Positions 30,822 to 38,674 of a stretch of DNA of 42,037 nt are shown piece after piece. The stretch's first letter is position 1. Each line of letters begins with the position of its first letter. The notes under the pieces are model-generated. The model was not told the DNA's origin and made no database searches. It worked only from the letters and a program-made list of their open reading frames with translations. The stretch comes from a virus: positions 1 through 42,037 of the IMG/VR virus record IMGVR_UViG_3300042691_039155. One strand, written 5' to 3'. The position numbers and the translations under genes were made by a program.

Positions 30822-33800
30822 TAATCTAACCCTTTAGCTGTTATTACAATATGAGATCTATCTGTATTTCTGCCAGGATTTGGTTGATATTTTGTTTCCC
30901 ATGGTAACCAACCATCTTCATACTTATCACTAGGAATTTCATATTTTGACAATTTTAGTCTCAAAGAAAGATCTCTATCCCTTGCCCCATTTATACCACA
31001 CATAAGATCACTAAAATTTGTAATTTCGTCGTAACTAAATTTCCACAAATGATTACATGCATTTGCATCATCTGTAAGTATAACACTTCCGTTATTGCAA
31101 GTAGATTTGCTTGCCGTGCAATTTATATCCAACAATTCGACTTCATTTGTTTTTGGTAGATAATTGTCTTTTGTTCTTCTTTGACACAAATATTTTCTCC
31201 AATTGAAGAACATTTCACCAAGTCCTATTCCTAATAAATTTGCCTCACCTCTGCAAAATTTGCATTTCTTTGTTACACTATAACAGTTGCTAGGATCACA
31301 ATAATTAAACGAACAGTTGAGGCTATTTTCACAACAACCAGGTATTAAAGTATGTGGATAACATTGTGGATCACCCAAACCACTTCTTGCTGGAACTGTT
31401 CCTTCTGTTCTAAAATAAATTCTTTCGGAATCCATTCCAAGCCACCAATCAGATTCAGGAATCGGATAGAAACAAGGAAGAATGTCTCCGTCAGCCCACT
31501 TTGGAGAACAAGTGTATAAAGCATCATCTAATTGTCTTCCTTGTGGATACAAAAGAATAGGACCACATCTGTAAAATGGATGTCTTTTGTCTGTTGGATC
31601 AGGACCTGGATCGGCGTTTGTTGGTTTGCAACCCGGTGCACAATCACAACGACATGATGGATTAACAGGTCCACCAGTGCATGGTGGTACTATATTAAGA
31701 CCATTTACTGTTATAAATGGACAACCTCTATTAATTTCATCTTGTGTAATTTCTCTACAATTTGAAAAATCTGGTAAAGCATTTATACAACAAGGACATA
31801 AGTTTGGACCTCCTCCACCACCACTATTAGAATTACCACAGTTTTGACATCCTTCACCAGGTAATTTACATTCGCAGTCTATTTTGCAATAACCAATTAA
31901 CCCCTTTGATGGATAATCTTCAGGCTTTAAATTAAAAGCAGGCCAATCCAATATTTGAAATACATTATATGGTGTTCCTATTGGTGGATCACAGGGACCA
32001 CTCCAATTACAATATGAATCGCCGTAAATATGTGGATAGAATCCAAATGGAACTAAATTTGTTTCTTCATTTAAAGAAGCGGATCTTGCTTGTTGTATAG
32101 AAACATAATTGTTTCGATATCTTTTTCCTGCATTGGGTGATCCAACATGTCCTGCTGGAAATGGTAAGTCTGCTAGTGCTCCACAATATCTTGGTGCATG
32201 TTCTCTATAGATATCATACACAATACCGGGAATTGGTATTGGAGCTCCGTTTGGGTCAACATATACTGCTGGGAATGATCCTGATATTTCAGTATAGTTA
32301 CTAGGACAAGAAAAATTTCCAGCACTAGGCCAAGGACCTAGATCTGAATAAATTAAAGAATTTAAAGGTTCGACTACAGTTTCAAATGGCAGAACATCTG
32401 CTCTTGTTCCAGAATTTATTACTAACTTAATTCCTTCGTTTGCCTCTTCTCCGTTTGGTATTTTGGTTGTGCCTCCTGTAAAATGCTCACAGGGTGTATT
32501 TGGATCATCGGGATCACCGCAAATTTGACAACCAACACCACTGGTTTCAATATCTACTTTCAAAATTATAGGACCTCTTTCCGCAAAAGAAAGTTTGGTT
32601 CCTTTCAAATTGTTCATACAGTGAAGATATGGTGAGGCACAATTTCCACCACACGTTATAGGATCATTATTTTCAAACCCAGGGATTTGATCATCGCATG
32701 CAGATGGTCTAACTCTTGAAAATGTACCACCATCATTTTGAAAATAACCAGATGGACAATCACAACCAATACTTGACAAGAATTTTTCTTCGACCTTTTG
32801 TTCTATATTAAATCTAAATTTAACTTCATTTGGTGTGCCAAGATTAAAGGTTTTTACATAATTTGTAACTTTTACATTCCAGTCTTTGAATACTCTCCAT
32901 ACTTTACCTTGATCCAAATCAGCATGATCTAAAGTAAACAACATTCTCAGAGCATTTGTTGGAGTTTTGTGTAACCAAAGTCCATCTTTTTCTCTTCCAT
33001 TTGACCAAGGAAATCCAGCTGCTTCTAGCGCTTCGATTTCACCTTGATTTGCTTCACAATCCATTCCAAAAGACCACTCACCAAATGATTTGCCTGGTTG
33101 TCCATCGGCATAACAAAAACCAGTTTTAACACCACCACTTATTATTTCTTTAAATTGAGTGGGAACTATAACATGCAAACTCAATTTTTTGTTTTCTTCA
33201 GTTAAAATATCTTCAACATCCCATTCCGGTGTTGTGTACCTGTTTGATGGTTCAATCCAACCAAAAAACTTTAACTTATTTGAATCTTCTAAAACAGTAT
33301 GATTTGAATATGCTTGGCAAATTTGAGGACAATCTTCCCAACCATATGGAGTTCCCTCTTCATCCAATTGATCACACAATTCTTTTTTGCTTAAAAAATC
33401 TTTGTTACAACAACCACTGTCTAAATTAGTGCAATCACTTTCTGAAACCTCACACTGAAGTATATTTTCAAATGGTGTACCTATGACAGATGATGGATTT
33501 GCTTTTGCATCTCTAACTTGTTTAACTGTATAGGGTGAACCATCAATTGGATTGTAGCAATGTTCTACATCATCTCTGTTAATATCAAAAAATCTTTTAA
33601 ATCTGTATGGCCAAGGACCTCTTGGCATTCTTGCAAAATCTTGATCACATGGAAGTGGATCCCCGGTATTTGGATCAACTTGTTCAAAAAATGTATCACA
33701 ACCAGATTGAAATGCCCACATCAAATGGTCCACTGATACATTATAAGACCTTACTGTGTCGGGATGTGGCCTAATATTTCTTGCTGGCCCATTTATTTTT

Positions 33801-34327
33801 GTGTCAATTACTGTGTTCCAACTTGAGCCAACTAATTTCTCAATTTTTAATTTAAACGTTAACTCAAAAAATGACTCTTCTTCATTTTCTATGTTTGTCA
33901 TGTTGATTCCGTTGAACCAACATGGAGTTATATCACCATAAAAAGGCCCCGGTCCCCACACATAGGATTTGCTATTTAAATTTGTGGAAGATGTTCTAAA
34001 ATCGGAAAAAAACTCATCCAAACCTGTTTGTGGATTTAATTCTTCATACAAGCCAGAATCTGGATTGGGAACTCTAGTACAATTTGTGCTAGACACAGTT
34101 CTTAGGCTAGTCATCGGATGACCGATGCTTGGCAATTCAGTTGTTAAAGTTCCTAATGCTCTCCAATTTGGTTGTTTGCATTGCTGAAGAGAACCTTGTG
34201 ATAAAAAATAAGCTGGGTTTTTTCCCCCATTTTGTAAAGTAGTTTCATACCAATCAATGCTGTAGTGTTCGTGGTCACACCAACTACCCAAAACTTCTTT
34301 GTCACAGCAACATTTCTTTTTTGACAT
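30821..34327 (-). CDS. Giant cysteine-rich protein, probably a virion adhesin or fibre
   Basis: 1168 residues with about 63 cysteines by my count. The protein begins MSKKKCCCDKE. Cysteine-dense islands (LCPCC, SCRCDCAPGC, DCECK, KCKFCRG) alternate with beta-rich, Trp/Gly/Pro/Asn-rich stretches. A Gly run (SGGGGGPN) lies near residue 830. No signal peptide, transmembrane segment or catalytic motif was recognised. The size and late promoter suggest a structural, receptor-binding or baseplate-attached protein held by metal ions or disulfides. Not assignable to a known family. The downstream Cys-rich gene overlaps its stop. Confidence 0.75.
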   Translation of the reverse strand: MSKKKCCCDKEVLGSWCDHEHYSIDWYETTLQNGGKNPAYFLSQGSLQQCKQPNWRALGTLTTELPSIGHPMTSLRTVSSTNCTRVPNPDSGLYEELNPQTGLDEFFSDFRTSSTNLNSKSYVWGPGPFYGDITPCWFNGINMTNIENEEESFFELTFKLKIEKLVGSSWNTVIDTKINGPARNIRPHPDTVRSYNVSVDHLMWAFQSGCDTFFEQVDPNTGDPLPCDQDFARMPRGPWPYRFKRFFDINRDDVEHCYNPIDGSPYTVKQVRDAKANPSSVIGTPFENILQCEVSESDCTNLDSGCCNKDFLSKKELCDQLDEEGTPYGWEDCPQICQAYSNHTVLEDSNKLKFFGWIEPSNRYTTPEWDVEDILTEENKKLSLHVIVPTQFKEIISGGVKTGFCYADGQPGKSFGEWSFGMDCEANQGEIEALEAAGFPWSNGREKDGLWLHKTPTNALRMLFTLDHADLDQGKVWRVFKDWNVKVTNYVKTFNLGTPNEVKFRFNIEQKVEEKFLSSIGCDCPSGYFQNDGGTFSRVRPSACDDQIPGFENNDPITCGGNCASPYLHCMNNLKGTKLSFAERGPIILKVDIETSGVGCQICGDPDDPNTPCEHFTGGTTKIPNGEEANEGIKLVINSGTRADVLPFETVVEPLNSLIYSDLGPWPSAGNFSCPSNYTEISGSFPAVYVDPNGAPIPIPGIVYDIYREHAPRYCGALADLPFPAGHVGSPNAGKRYRNNYVSIQQARSASLNEETNLVPFGFYPHIYGDSYCNWSGPCDPPIGTPYNVFQILDWPAFNLKPEDYPSKGLIGYCKIDCECKLPGEGCQNCGNSNSGGGGGPNLCPCCINALPDFSNCREITQDEINRGCPFITVNGLNIVPPCTGGPVNPSCRCDCAPGCKPTNADPGPDPTDKRHPFYRCGPILLYPQGRQLDDALYTCSPKWADGDILPCFYPIPESDWWLGMDSERIYFRTEGTVPARSGLGDPQCYPHTLIPGCCENSLNCSFNYCDPSNCYSVTKKCKFCRGEANLLGIGLGEMFFNWRKYLCQRRTKDNYLPKTNEVELLDINCTASKSTCNNGSVILTDDANACNHLWKFSYDEITNFSDLMCGINGARDRDLSLRLKLSKYEIPSDKYEDGWLPWETKYQPNPGRNTDRSHIVITAKGLD

Positions 34328-34335
34328 ATAATAAC

Positions 34336-34357
34336 CTAGTCTAGACTAGATTATTTA
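34336..34357 (-). promoter_or_regulatory. Late box and palindrome upstream of the giant Cys-rich gene
   Basis: CTCTAAATAAT (box 34357-34352) 24 bases before the ATG, then a perfect 14-base palindrome CTAGTCTAGACTAG at 34336-34349. The predicted start site (34346) falls inside the palindrome. An AGG follows nearer the ATG. Confidence 0.5.
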
Positions 34358-34729
34358 GAGTCGGCTTATACCATCATCGGTTGTATAATAAATTTTGTGG
34401 AATATCTCACTACACCATTTTCCACAGACTTCACACGGCTTTGAATTCCTGAAGTTTCCAAATCTGTTGAACCTGAAATTCAACAATATCAACTTCTCTC
34501 CCCTCAAGCCCTTTGGAATTTTTCTAAATGCATCAAGTTCAGAATGCATCTCTGCAAACTTGTATCCCAAACGAACAGCATCTGGGTGGGTCTTAAAAAT
34601 ATTTTGACCCACCGAGATGACTTTTCGCTTGTAGATTATGAGAGAAATGTGCTTCTTTTGCCGTTCCATAGCCATAGAAAGAGGCTTGGCAACGGGGACA
34701 TAGTTTTCGATAACTTGTTCTATATTCAT
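34355..34729 (-). CDS. Cytidine-deaminase-fold protein
   Basis: 124 residues. The zinc motif is present in both halves: HSELDAF (H62, E64) and SKPCEVCGKW (C99, C102), with a beta strand LILLNFRFN between, as in CMP/dCMP and tRNA deaminases. The catalytic core is compact and lacks the extra domains of phage dCMP deaminase. The N-terminal half has VISVGQNIFKTHP like the first strands of the fold. It directly follows the Sm-like gene and is probably on the same early mRNA. The substrate (nucleotide or nucleic acid) is unknown. Confidence 0.7.
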   Translation of the reverse strand: MNIEQVIENYVPVAKPLSMAMERQKKHISLIIYKRKVISVGQNIFKTHPDAVRLGYKFAEMHSELDAFRKIPKGLRGEKLILLNFRFNRFGNFRNSKPCEVCGKWCSEIFHKIYYTTDDGISRL

Positions 34730-35041
34730 TTACTCACTGGACAACTTCAACGAGGGCGTCTTCGCAGAGCCCTTCGTCGGAGTCACCAGTCCCTTGTTCA
34801 AACTCGCATCATACTGCGACTTGAGCTCTTCAAGAGGCTCGACAGTAAAAGCGACAAAAGACTTAGAAATTTCAACACCCTTTGCGGCCTTGGTATACAT
34901 CATCCAAGGCATCAAACCGATTTGACCTTGACCAACTGGAACTAGGATCGCTGGATCCTTGAGAAGCCATGTAGTCTCTTTCTCTTCAAATCGTGATAAA
35001 ATTTCTTCGCCAGAGTTTAGTCTAAATACTTTTACGTTCAT
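34730..35041 (-). CDS. Sm-like protein, second paralogue
   Basis: 103 residues from the ATG at 35041 (AAAGGA six bases upstream); an upstream codon at 35062 is less likely. MNVKVFRLNSGEEILSRF mirrors KVVKLTTGEEIVGIL of the 1143-1772 protein, and the later VAFTVEPLEELKSQY occupies the place of DLRIMYMTYCEYM. It lacks the acidic and lysine-rich tail. The next gene begins two bases before the end of its stop codon context (TGAGTAAATG), so both are coupled. Function unknown; RNA binding is suggested by the fold only. Confidence 0.65.
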   Translation of the reverse strand: MNVKVFRLNSGEEILSRFEEKETTWLLKDPAILVPVGQGQIGLMPWMMYTKAAKGVEISKSFVAFTVEPLEELKSQYDASLNKGLVTPTKGSAKTPSLKLSSE

Positions 35042-35060
35042 TTGAATCCTTTGTGAAGAC

Positions 35061-35088
35061 ACTATAGTTCCATTTCAAAAGAATACAA
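35061..35088 (-). promoter_or_regulatory. Host-type promoter of the Sm-like/deaminase pair (weak)
   Basis: TTGTAT (35088-35083), 16 bases, TATAGT (35066-35061) on the minus strand, then AAAGGA before the ATG. No TAAATA box is present here, which suggests early expression. Confidence 0.45.
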
Positions 35089-35100
35089 GAATTAAATTCA

Positions 35101-36057
35101 ATGAAAACATTCAAACAATTTTTGTTGCTCCAAGAAACATTGCTTCACCCACCAGAAGGTTTTGAATATGTTTCACCACCACAAAGAAAAAGAAAATCTG
35201 ACGAACCAATTCAACAAACTGAACCAGTTGAACCAAAAAAAGCAGATGGAATGTACACAACTACCGCAAGAGAAGCCTTGACAAGAAGAATTGGTACTCC
35301 AGAAGAAACAAACAAATATATAGAGGATACAAGACAAAGAAGAAAAACTCATCCGTTGCAAAGTTCTTGGATTTTGCCATCTTTGGAGGATGAACATTTA
35401 GATAGACCGATGTACGTAAAGGTTGGTCCAGTAGAAAACCATCCTCTTTCAAGAGCAAGTGGATATTACACCCCACAGGGAAACCAAGAAGGCAATGTTA
35501 TTACAGATGCTAGTGGTTGGGCTACAAAGAATAACCCAATAAACATAAATTCAAACGAATTTATTTCAAAAACATTTCCTTATAATCAAAGTTTACAACA
35601 AATTTCAAGTGAATTGACAACAGGAAAAATTCCAAAAGTCGATAAACCTTTTAGTGATACATTGTGGCACGAAATGCAACACGTTTTACAAAACCCAACA
35701 CATTTAGGAAGAAATACAAGCCAACTTGATGCAAATGCAGGATTTTTGCTAGAGCCAAAAAGCGCTGATCCGATGACACAAAAAAGTCAAAGATATGTAA
35801 CATCTCCAGTGGAGATGGCAGCACACGCAAGCGCTGCAAAAAGTCAGTTTAGACAACAAACTGGTATTAATCTTGGACCAAATATGTCTCAAGAAGAATT
35901 TACAAAGTTTAAAGATTTTATAAAAAGCCTTGAACAAAGTTCAAGCATGAAAACTTTTTATGACATATTGACAAATCCAAAAACGACAAAGGATGCTGAA
36001 GAATTGTTAAGACAGGTTGTACAAAAAACCAAGTCTTCCGATTTTGGATATGCTTGA
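35101..36057 (+). CDS. HExxH metallopeptidase-like protein with capsid-targeting-like N terminus
   Basis: 318 residues. The start MKTFKQFLLLQE closely resembles the capsid targeting sequence of T4 internal proteins (MKTYQEFIAE), and LQE would be a gp21 cut site. A basic/acidic low-complexity linker follows (residues 25-60). TLWHEMQHVLQ gives H190, E191, H194, a zinc metallopeptidase motif, with a conserved Gln as in some toxins and phage proteins. The C terminus (MAAHASAAKS) might supply the third ligand. It is inferred to be packaged in the head and delivered with the DNA. No Shine-Dalgarno site. Confidence 0.65.
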   Translation: MKTFKQFLLLQETLLHPPEGFEYVSPPQRKRKSDEPIQQTEPVEPKKADGMYTTTAREALTRRIGTPEETNKYIEDTRQRRKTHPLQSSWILPSLEDEHLDRPMYVKVGPVENHPLSRASGYYTPQGNQEGNVITDASGWATKNNPININSNEFISKTFPYNQSLQQISSELTTGKIPKVDKPFSDTLWHEMQHVLQNPTHLGRNTSQLDANAGFLLEPKSADPMTQKSQRYVTSPVEMAAHASAAKSQFRQQTGINLGPNMSQEEFTKFKDFIKSLEQSSSMKTFYDILTNPKTTKDAEELLRQVVQKTKSSDFGYA

Positions 36058-36618
36058 TTAAAAAGGAATTACTTCTTCCCTTACATCACAGATCTTGTCT
36101 CTAAACCAAATAGGTTCGTTTCCAGACTTCCATTTGGCAAAGCGAGTCTTCTCGTTGATGTAATATTTACGATATGCAACCACGGTGTTGGGATCCTTGT
36201 ACTGATCTGGCATTGCCTGTGGGAATGTAGTCAATTTGCCTCTTTGAATATTCTTGGGAGGATTGTACAAAGCACCCATGATCATGCTTTCCATGGCATG
36301 GACTTTGCCGTAACGACGGGTGTACTCCTTGCAAAGCGAATACGCATGTTTCCACAGCCACATGTAGTTGTCACGGGTAGTACGAGTCCAGATTGTACAG
36401 GGATGGTTGATCATCGTGCACTTGCAGATGTCATCGTTTCCGTTTGAGTATGACTTGTACTTTCTCTTATCGGATTGAATTGTGACTTCCTTGCCGTCAA
36501 GAACATGGTGTGCGGTAGAAAGCAACTGGCAAGACTCAAGAATCATCTTGACAACATGCTTGTCGCACATCATTTGTGCTGCGGAAGTTGCATCCAAATC
36601 AAGGACGAAAATGTTCAT
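36058..36618 (-). CDS. Conserved phage protein of unknown function
   Basis: 186 residues from the ATG at 36618 (MNIFVLDLDATSAAQMMCDKH), the usual beginning of this family in aquatic phages. Strong conserved-looking motifs: HVVKMILESCQLLSTAHH, NHPCTIWTRTTRDNYMWLW, EYTRRYGKVHAMES, QAMPDQYKD, VAYRKYY and KWKSGNEPIWF. Many His, Cys, Trp and Tyr residues point to an enzyme or nucleic-acid-binding protein, but I know no proven activity. It converges with the metallopeptidase gene without a gap. It has no clear ribosome binding site. Confidence 0.8.
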   Translation of the reverse strand: MNIFVLDLDATSAAQMMCDKHVVKMILESCQLLSTAHHVLDGKEVTIQSDKRKYKSYSNGNDDICKCTMINHPCTIWTRTTRDNYMWLWKHAYSLCKEYTRRYGKVHAMESMIMGALYNPPKNIQRGKLTTFPQAMPDQYKDPNTVVAYRKYYINEKTRFAKWKSGNEPIWFRDKICDVREEVIPF

Positions 36619-36655
36619 GCTGACATGATGACACAAACATATCCAAAGTCAACAA

Positions 36656-36829
36656 TCACTTGGAACTTTCGATTCTCTTGATTGCATCCCGAAGATTCAA
36701 CATTCTTTTTGCAAGTTCTTTTGAAGTCATCTTGTCACGAAGATAATCTTCGTAATTTGAAAGTATGATCTTGGCCTCACGAAAGAGAACGGCATACATG
36801 TGAGGAACATCGTCCTTTTCTTCTGACAT
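36656..36829 (-). CDS. Small helical protein
   Basis: 57 residues, start ATG at 36829, stop at 36656. The sequence begins MSEEKDDVPHMYAVLFREAK and continues as a charged helical hairpin (YEDYLRDKMTSKELAKRM, then LRDAIKRIESSK). A CAATAAATAA box lies six bases before the ATG. No Shine-Dalgarno site. It fills the gap between two larger genes with coding-like sequence. Function unknown. Confidence 0.65.
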   Translation of the reverse strand: MSEEKDDVPHMYAVLFREAKIILSNYEDYLRDKMTSKELAKRMLNLRDAIKRIESSK

Positions 36830-36835
36830 CAATAT

Positions 36836-36841
36836 TATTTA
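36836..36841 (-). promoter_or_regulatory. Late promoter box, near-leaderless spacing
   Basis: CAATAAATAATATTG precedes the ATG at 36829, with six bases between TAAATA and the start codon. The box overlaps the stop of the upstream gene. Confidence 0.45.
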
Positions 36842-37432
36842 TTGCAATTCTGTCGTATCGTCACGGATAAATCTTCTAATATTTTGAATGTACACCGAAG
36901 ACCAATCTTGTTTTGTCAAATCCCAAAGAAGAATTCTTTTTCCTCCAAAGAAGCCAAATGCTTTGTCTCTGGTTTCATATTGACTGGAAGGTACATATGA
37001 TTTTTTGAGAGTCCCAACCAATTGTGCGGCATTTCCATCAACCTTGACGTATTGAATTGTAGTTATTCCACCCAATACTTCCATGAACAATTCCGGACTA
37101 GACAAAAAGTTTGTCTTGAGATATTCATCTTCCGTGATTATTTCTACTTCCATGTCATAATCCGTAAGGGGATTATATATTCTTTCTTCTTTTAACTGTG
37201 GATTGAAACTATAAAAATTTTCTAAAGAACCATATTTTAGTTTTACGAATTCTTCAAAATTTTGATCTTCTCTGGCTATAACTTCGTATTTTTCTTTTTT
37301 CAGTTCAGAAGTCATGTAGTCTTTTGGAACTCCAAGATAAGATCTTGCAGTAAGATCAGAATTCAAAAACACGTTCAGCAAATCCATCTGAAATTCTTCG
37401 GTGTTCTTGAATGCTTCTTTTGGATCAACCAT
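36839..37432 (-). CDS. Unknown protein with C-terminal SH3-like (WYL_2/DUF2693-like) domain
   Basis: 197 residues. The C-terminal 75 residues (TTIQYVKVDGNAAQLVGTL, then RILLWDLTKQDWSSVYIQNIRRF) have the strand order and DG, WDL and W-S-S-V spacing of the small beta-barrel DUF2693/WYL_2 domain of phage proteins. The N-terminal part is helical and acidic, with no motif. It overlaps the upstream 80-residue gene at TGATG. Role unknown; such domains bind nucleic acid or regulatory ligands in related proteins, which is not proven here. Confidence 0.6.
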   Translation of the reverse strand: MVDPKEAFKNTEEFQMDLLNVFLNSDLTARSYLGVPKDYMTSELKKEKYEVIAREDQNFEEFVKLKYGSLENFYSFNPQLKEERIYNPLTDYDMEVEIITEDEYLKTNFLSSPELFMEVLGGITTIQYVKVDGNAAQLVGTLKKSYVPSSQYETRDKAFGFFGGKRILLWDLTKQDWSSVYIQNIRRFIRDDTTELQ

Positions 37433-37674
37433 CAGAATGATATACGGAATAGGTCGTTTTTAATTTCCGCTTCCTTAAATTTTTCTTTTTTAGATATTAA
37501 AATTTCCCAAAATTTAACATAATATTTTGAATGCATTTTCAAAATCACATCATGAAACGGTAACTTTTTGTATTCTTTTATTTTTTGAAAAAGATCTTCA
37601 ATTGATTTTTTTGAAAAATCTTCTTCTTTATCCAATACAATAATCACGTTTTTTAAAGTTTCTTTGGTTTGCAT
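37432..37674 (-). CDS. Unknown small basic protein
   Basis: 80 residues, rich in Lys, Glu, Ile and Phe, probably alpha/beta (VIIVLDKEEDF, then helices ending LFRISF). It overlaps by one base at each end with its neighbours, so the 62-, 80- and 197-residue proteins form a coupled cassette. No family recognised. Confidence 0.65.
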   Translation of the reverse strand: MQTKETLKNVIIVLDKEEDFSKKSIEDLFQKIKEYKKLPFHDVILKMHSKYYVKFWEILISKKEKFKEAEIKNDLFRISF

Positions 37675-37862
37675 CAGTAAAATCTTGGCTGTTGTTGTGG
37701 TTTAAATCCACTTAAAAGTTGGTCTTGAAAATTTTGTTGAACTGGTTTTTGTGGAATAAAATTAATATCTTCTGAAAGATTAGGTTTCATCGTAGCCAAA
37801 GGCGATGGTACATTTTTATAACGCTTATGTAATTCACGAATTGTATCTTCTAATTTTTTCAT
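37674..37862 (-). CDS. Unknown small Gln/Pro-rich protein
   Basis: 62 residues: N-terminal helix (KKLEDTIRELHKRYKNVP), then a disordered Pro/Gln-rich tail ending QQQPRFY. It is the first gene of the cassette and its ATG is five bases after a GATAAATA box, without a Shine-Dalgarno site. Confidence 0.65.
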   Translation of the reverse strand: MKKLEDTIRELHKRYKNVPSPLATMKPNLSEDINFIPQKPVQQNFQDQLLSGFKPQQQPRFY

Positions 37863-37867
37863 GTAAA

Positions 37868-37881
37868 TATTTATCTAAATA
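37868..37881. promoter_or_regulatory. Bidirectional palindromic late promoter
   Basis: TATTTATCTAAATA. Minus box (37873-37868) is five bases from the ATG at 37862; plus box (37876-37881) is five bases from the ATG at 37887. The same 14-mer is repeated at 39788-39801. Confidence 0.6.
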
Positions 37882-37886
37882 ATTTC

Positions 37887-38666
37887 ATGGATTATCTGAC
37901 TAACTACTACAAGAATCTTTGCGAGCAACTTCAAGAAAAAATTGAACTTCTTGAGGCAAAAGCCAAAAAGAAGAAAAAGAAGATGGCAAAAAAGGACTAT
38001 GATAAGGATGGCAAACTAGAAACATCCGAACAAGAATACCTTGGATCAAGAGACAACGCCATCAAGAAGGCAATGCAATCAGAAAGTTTCAACAGACCAT
38101 TTGGAATGAGACCAATGCCAGCAGGCCCGGTTACTTCAGAATATGCGGATTCGGTCACAGATCCACCACCAAACGTGGCTACCATGACCACCGCTCAGGA
38201 GAGAGCCGCAAGAGATCAAGCAAGAGTCAGACCCATTGATACCTTTGGTGGACAATATCCAAGCCCAGAATTTGGTGATTTAGCTCGCTCTGCGGATTCT
38301 GCAAGACGGGCAGCATATCCTCTTGAAGGAAAGTTGAGAGAAGCAGAAATAGAAGCCCAAAGACAACATATGCGAACCACCAAGTACCGTGGCAGACCTG
38401 TAAGCCAGATGAGTCCCGGTAGCAAGGCATATCAGGCTGCTATGAGTGGTTTCAGAACAGGATATCAACCACCAGAAGATCTTGCAGCACAACTTAGAGG
38501 AAGCCAAATTCTTTCAAAATTGTCTCAAAGAATTTTACAAACACATCCACAATATGATCAGTTTGTTCAAGACGAAGAACTTCGTGGGGACATAATCATG
38601 GGCAGAAAAAATTCAGATGGAACCTGGAGACAATCATATCTGAGAGACAGATACACCGGAGATTAA
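37887..38666 (+). CDS. Putative internal head protein, shared N-terminal module (member A)
   Basis: 259 residues. The start MDYLTNYYKNLCEQLQEK is shared with three other proteins in this window. ELLEAK at residues 20-25 gives a gp21-type cut site (L-L-E, then Ala24). Then comes a lysine block (AKKKKKK), an EF-hand-like DYDKDGKLETSEQEY (residues about 38-52, Asp at 1, 3 and 5 of the loop and Glu at 12), and an Arg/Gln/Pro-rich C-terminal part. The function of the mature protein is unknown; head localisation is inferred from the N terminus. Confidence 0.7.
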   Translation: MDYLTNYYKNLCEQLQEKIELLEAKAKKKKKKMAKKDYDKDGKLETSEQEYLGSRDNAIKKAMQSESFNRPFGMRPMPAGPVTSEYADSVTDPPPNVATMTTAQERAARDQARVRPIDTFGGQYPSPEFGDLARSADSARRAAYPLEGKLREAEIEAQRQHMRTTKYRGRPVSQMSPGSKAYQAAMSGFRTGYQPPEDLAAQLRGSQILSKLSQRILQTHPQYDQFVQDEELRGDIIMGRKNSDGTWRQSYLRDRYTGD

Positions 38667-38669
38667 ATA
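38664..38669 (+). promoter_or_regulatory. Late promoter box, leaderless spacing (member B)
   Basis: TAAATA overlaps the TAA stop of member A, with AAATT before the ATG at 38675. Confidence 0.45.
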
Positions 38670-38674
38670 AAATT

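Noticed and set aside
36058-36618. T4 DenV pyrimidine-dimer glycosylase
   Set aside because: The sequence does not match the DenV N-terminal catalytic region or its length; the family is conserved but functionally unproven.
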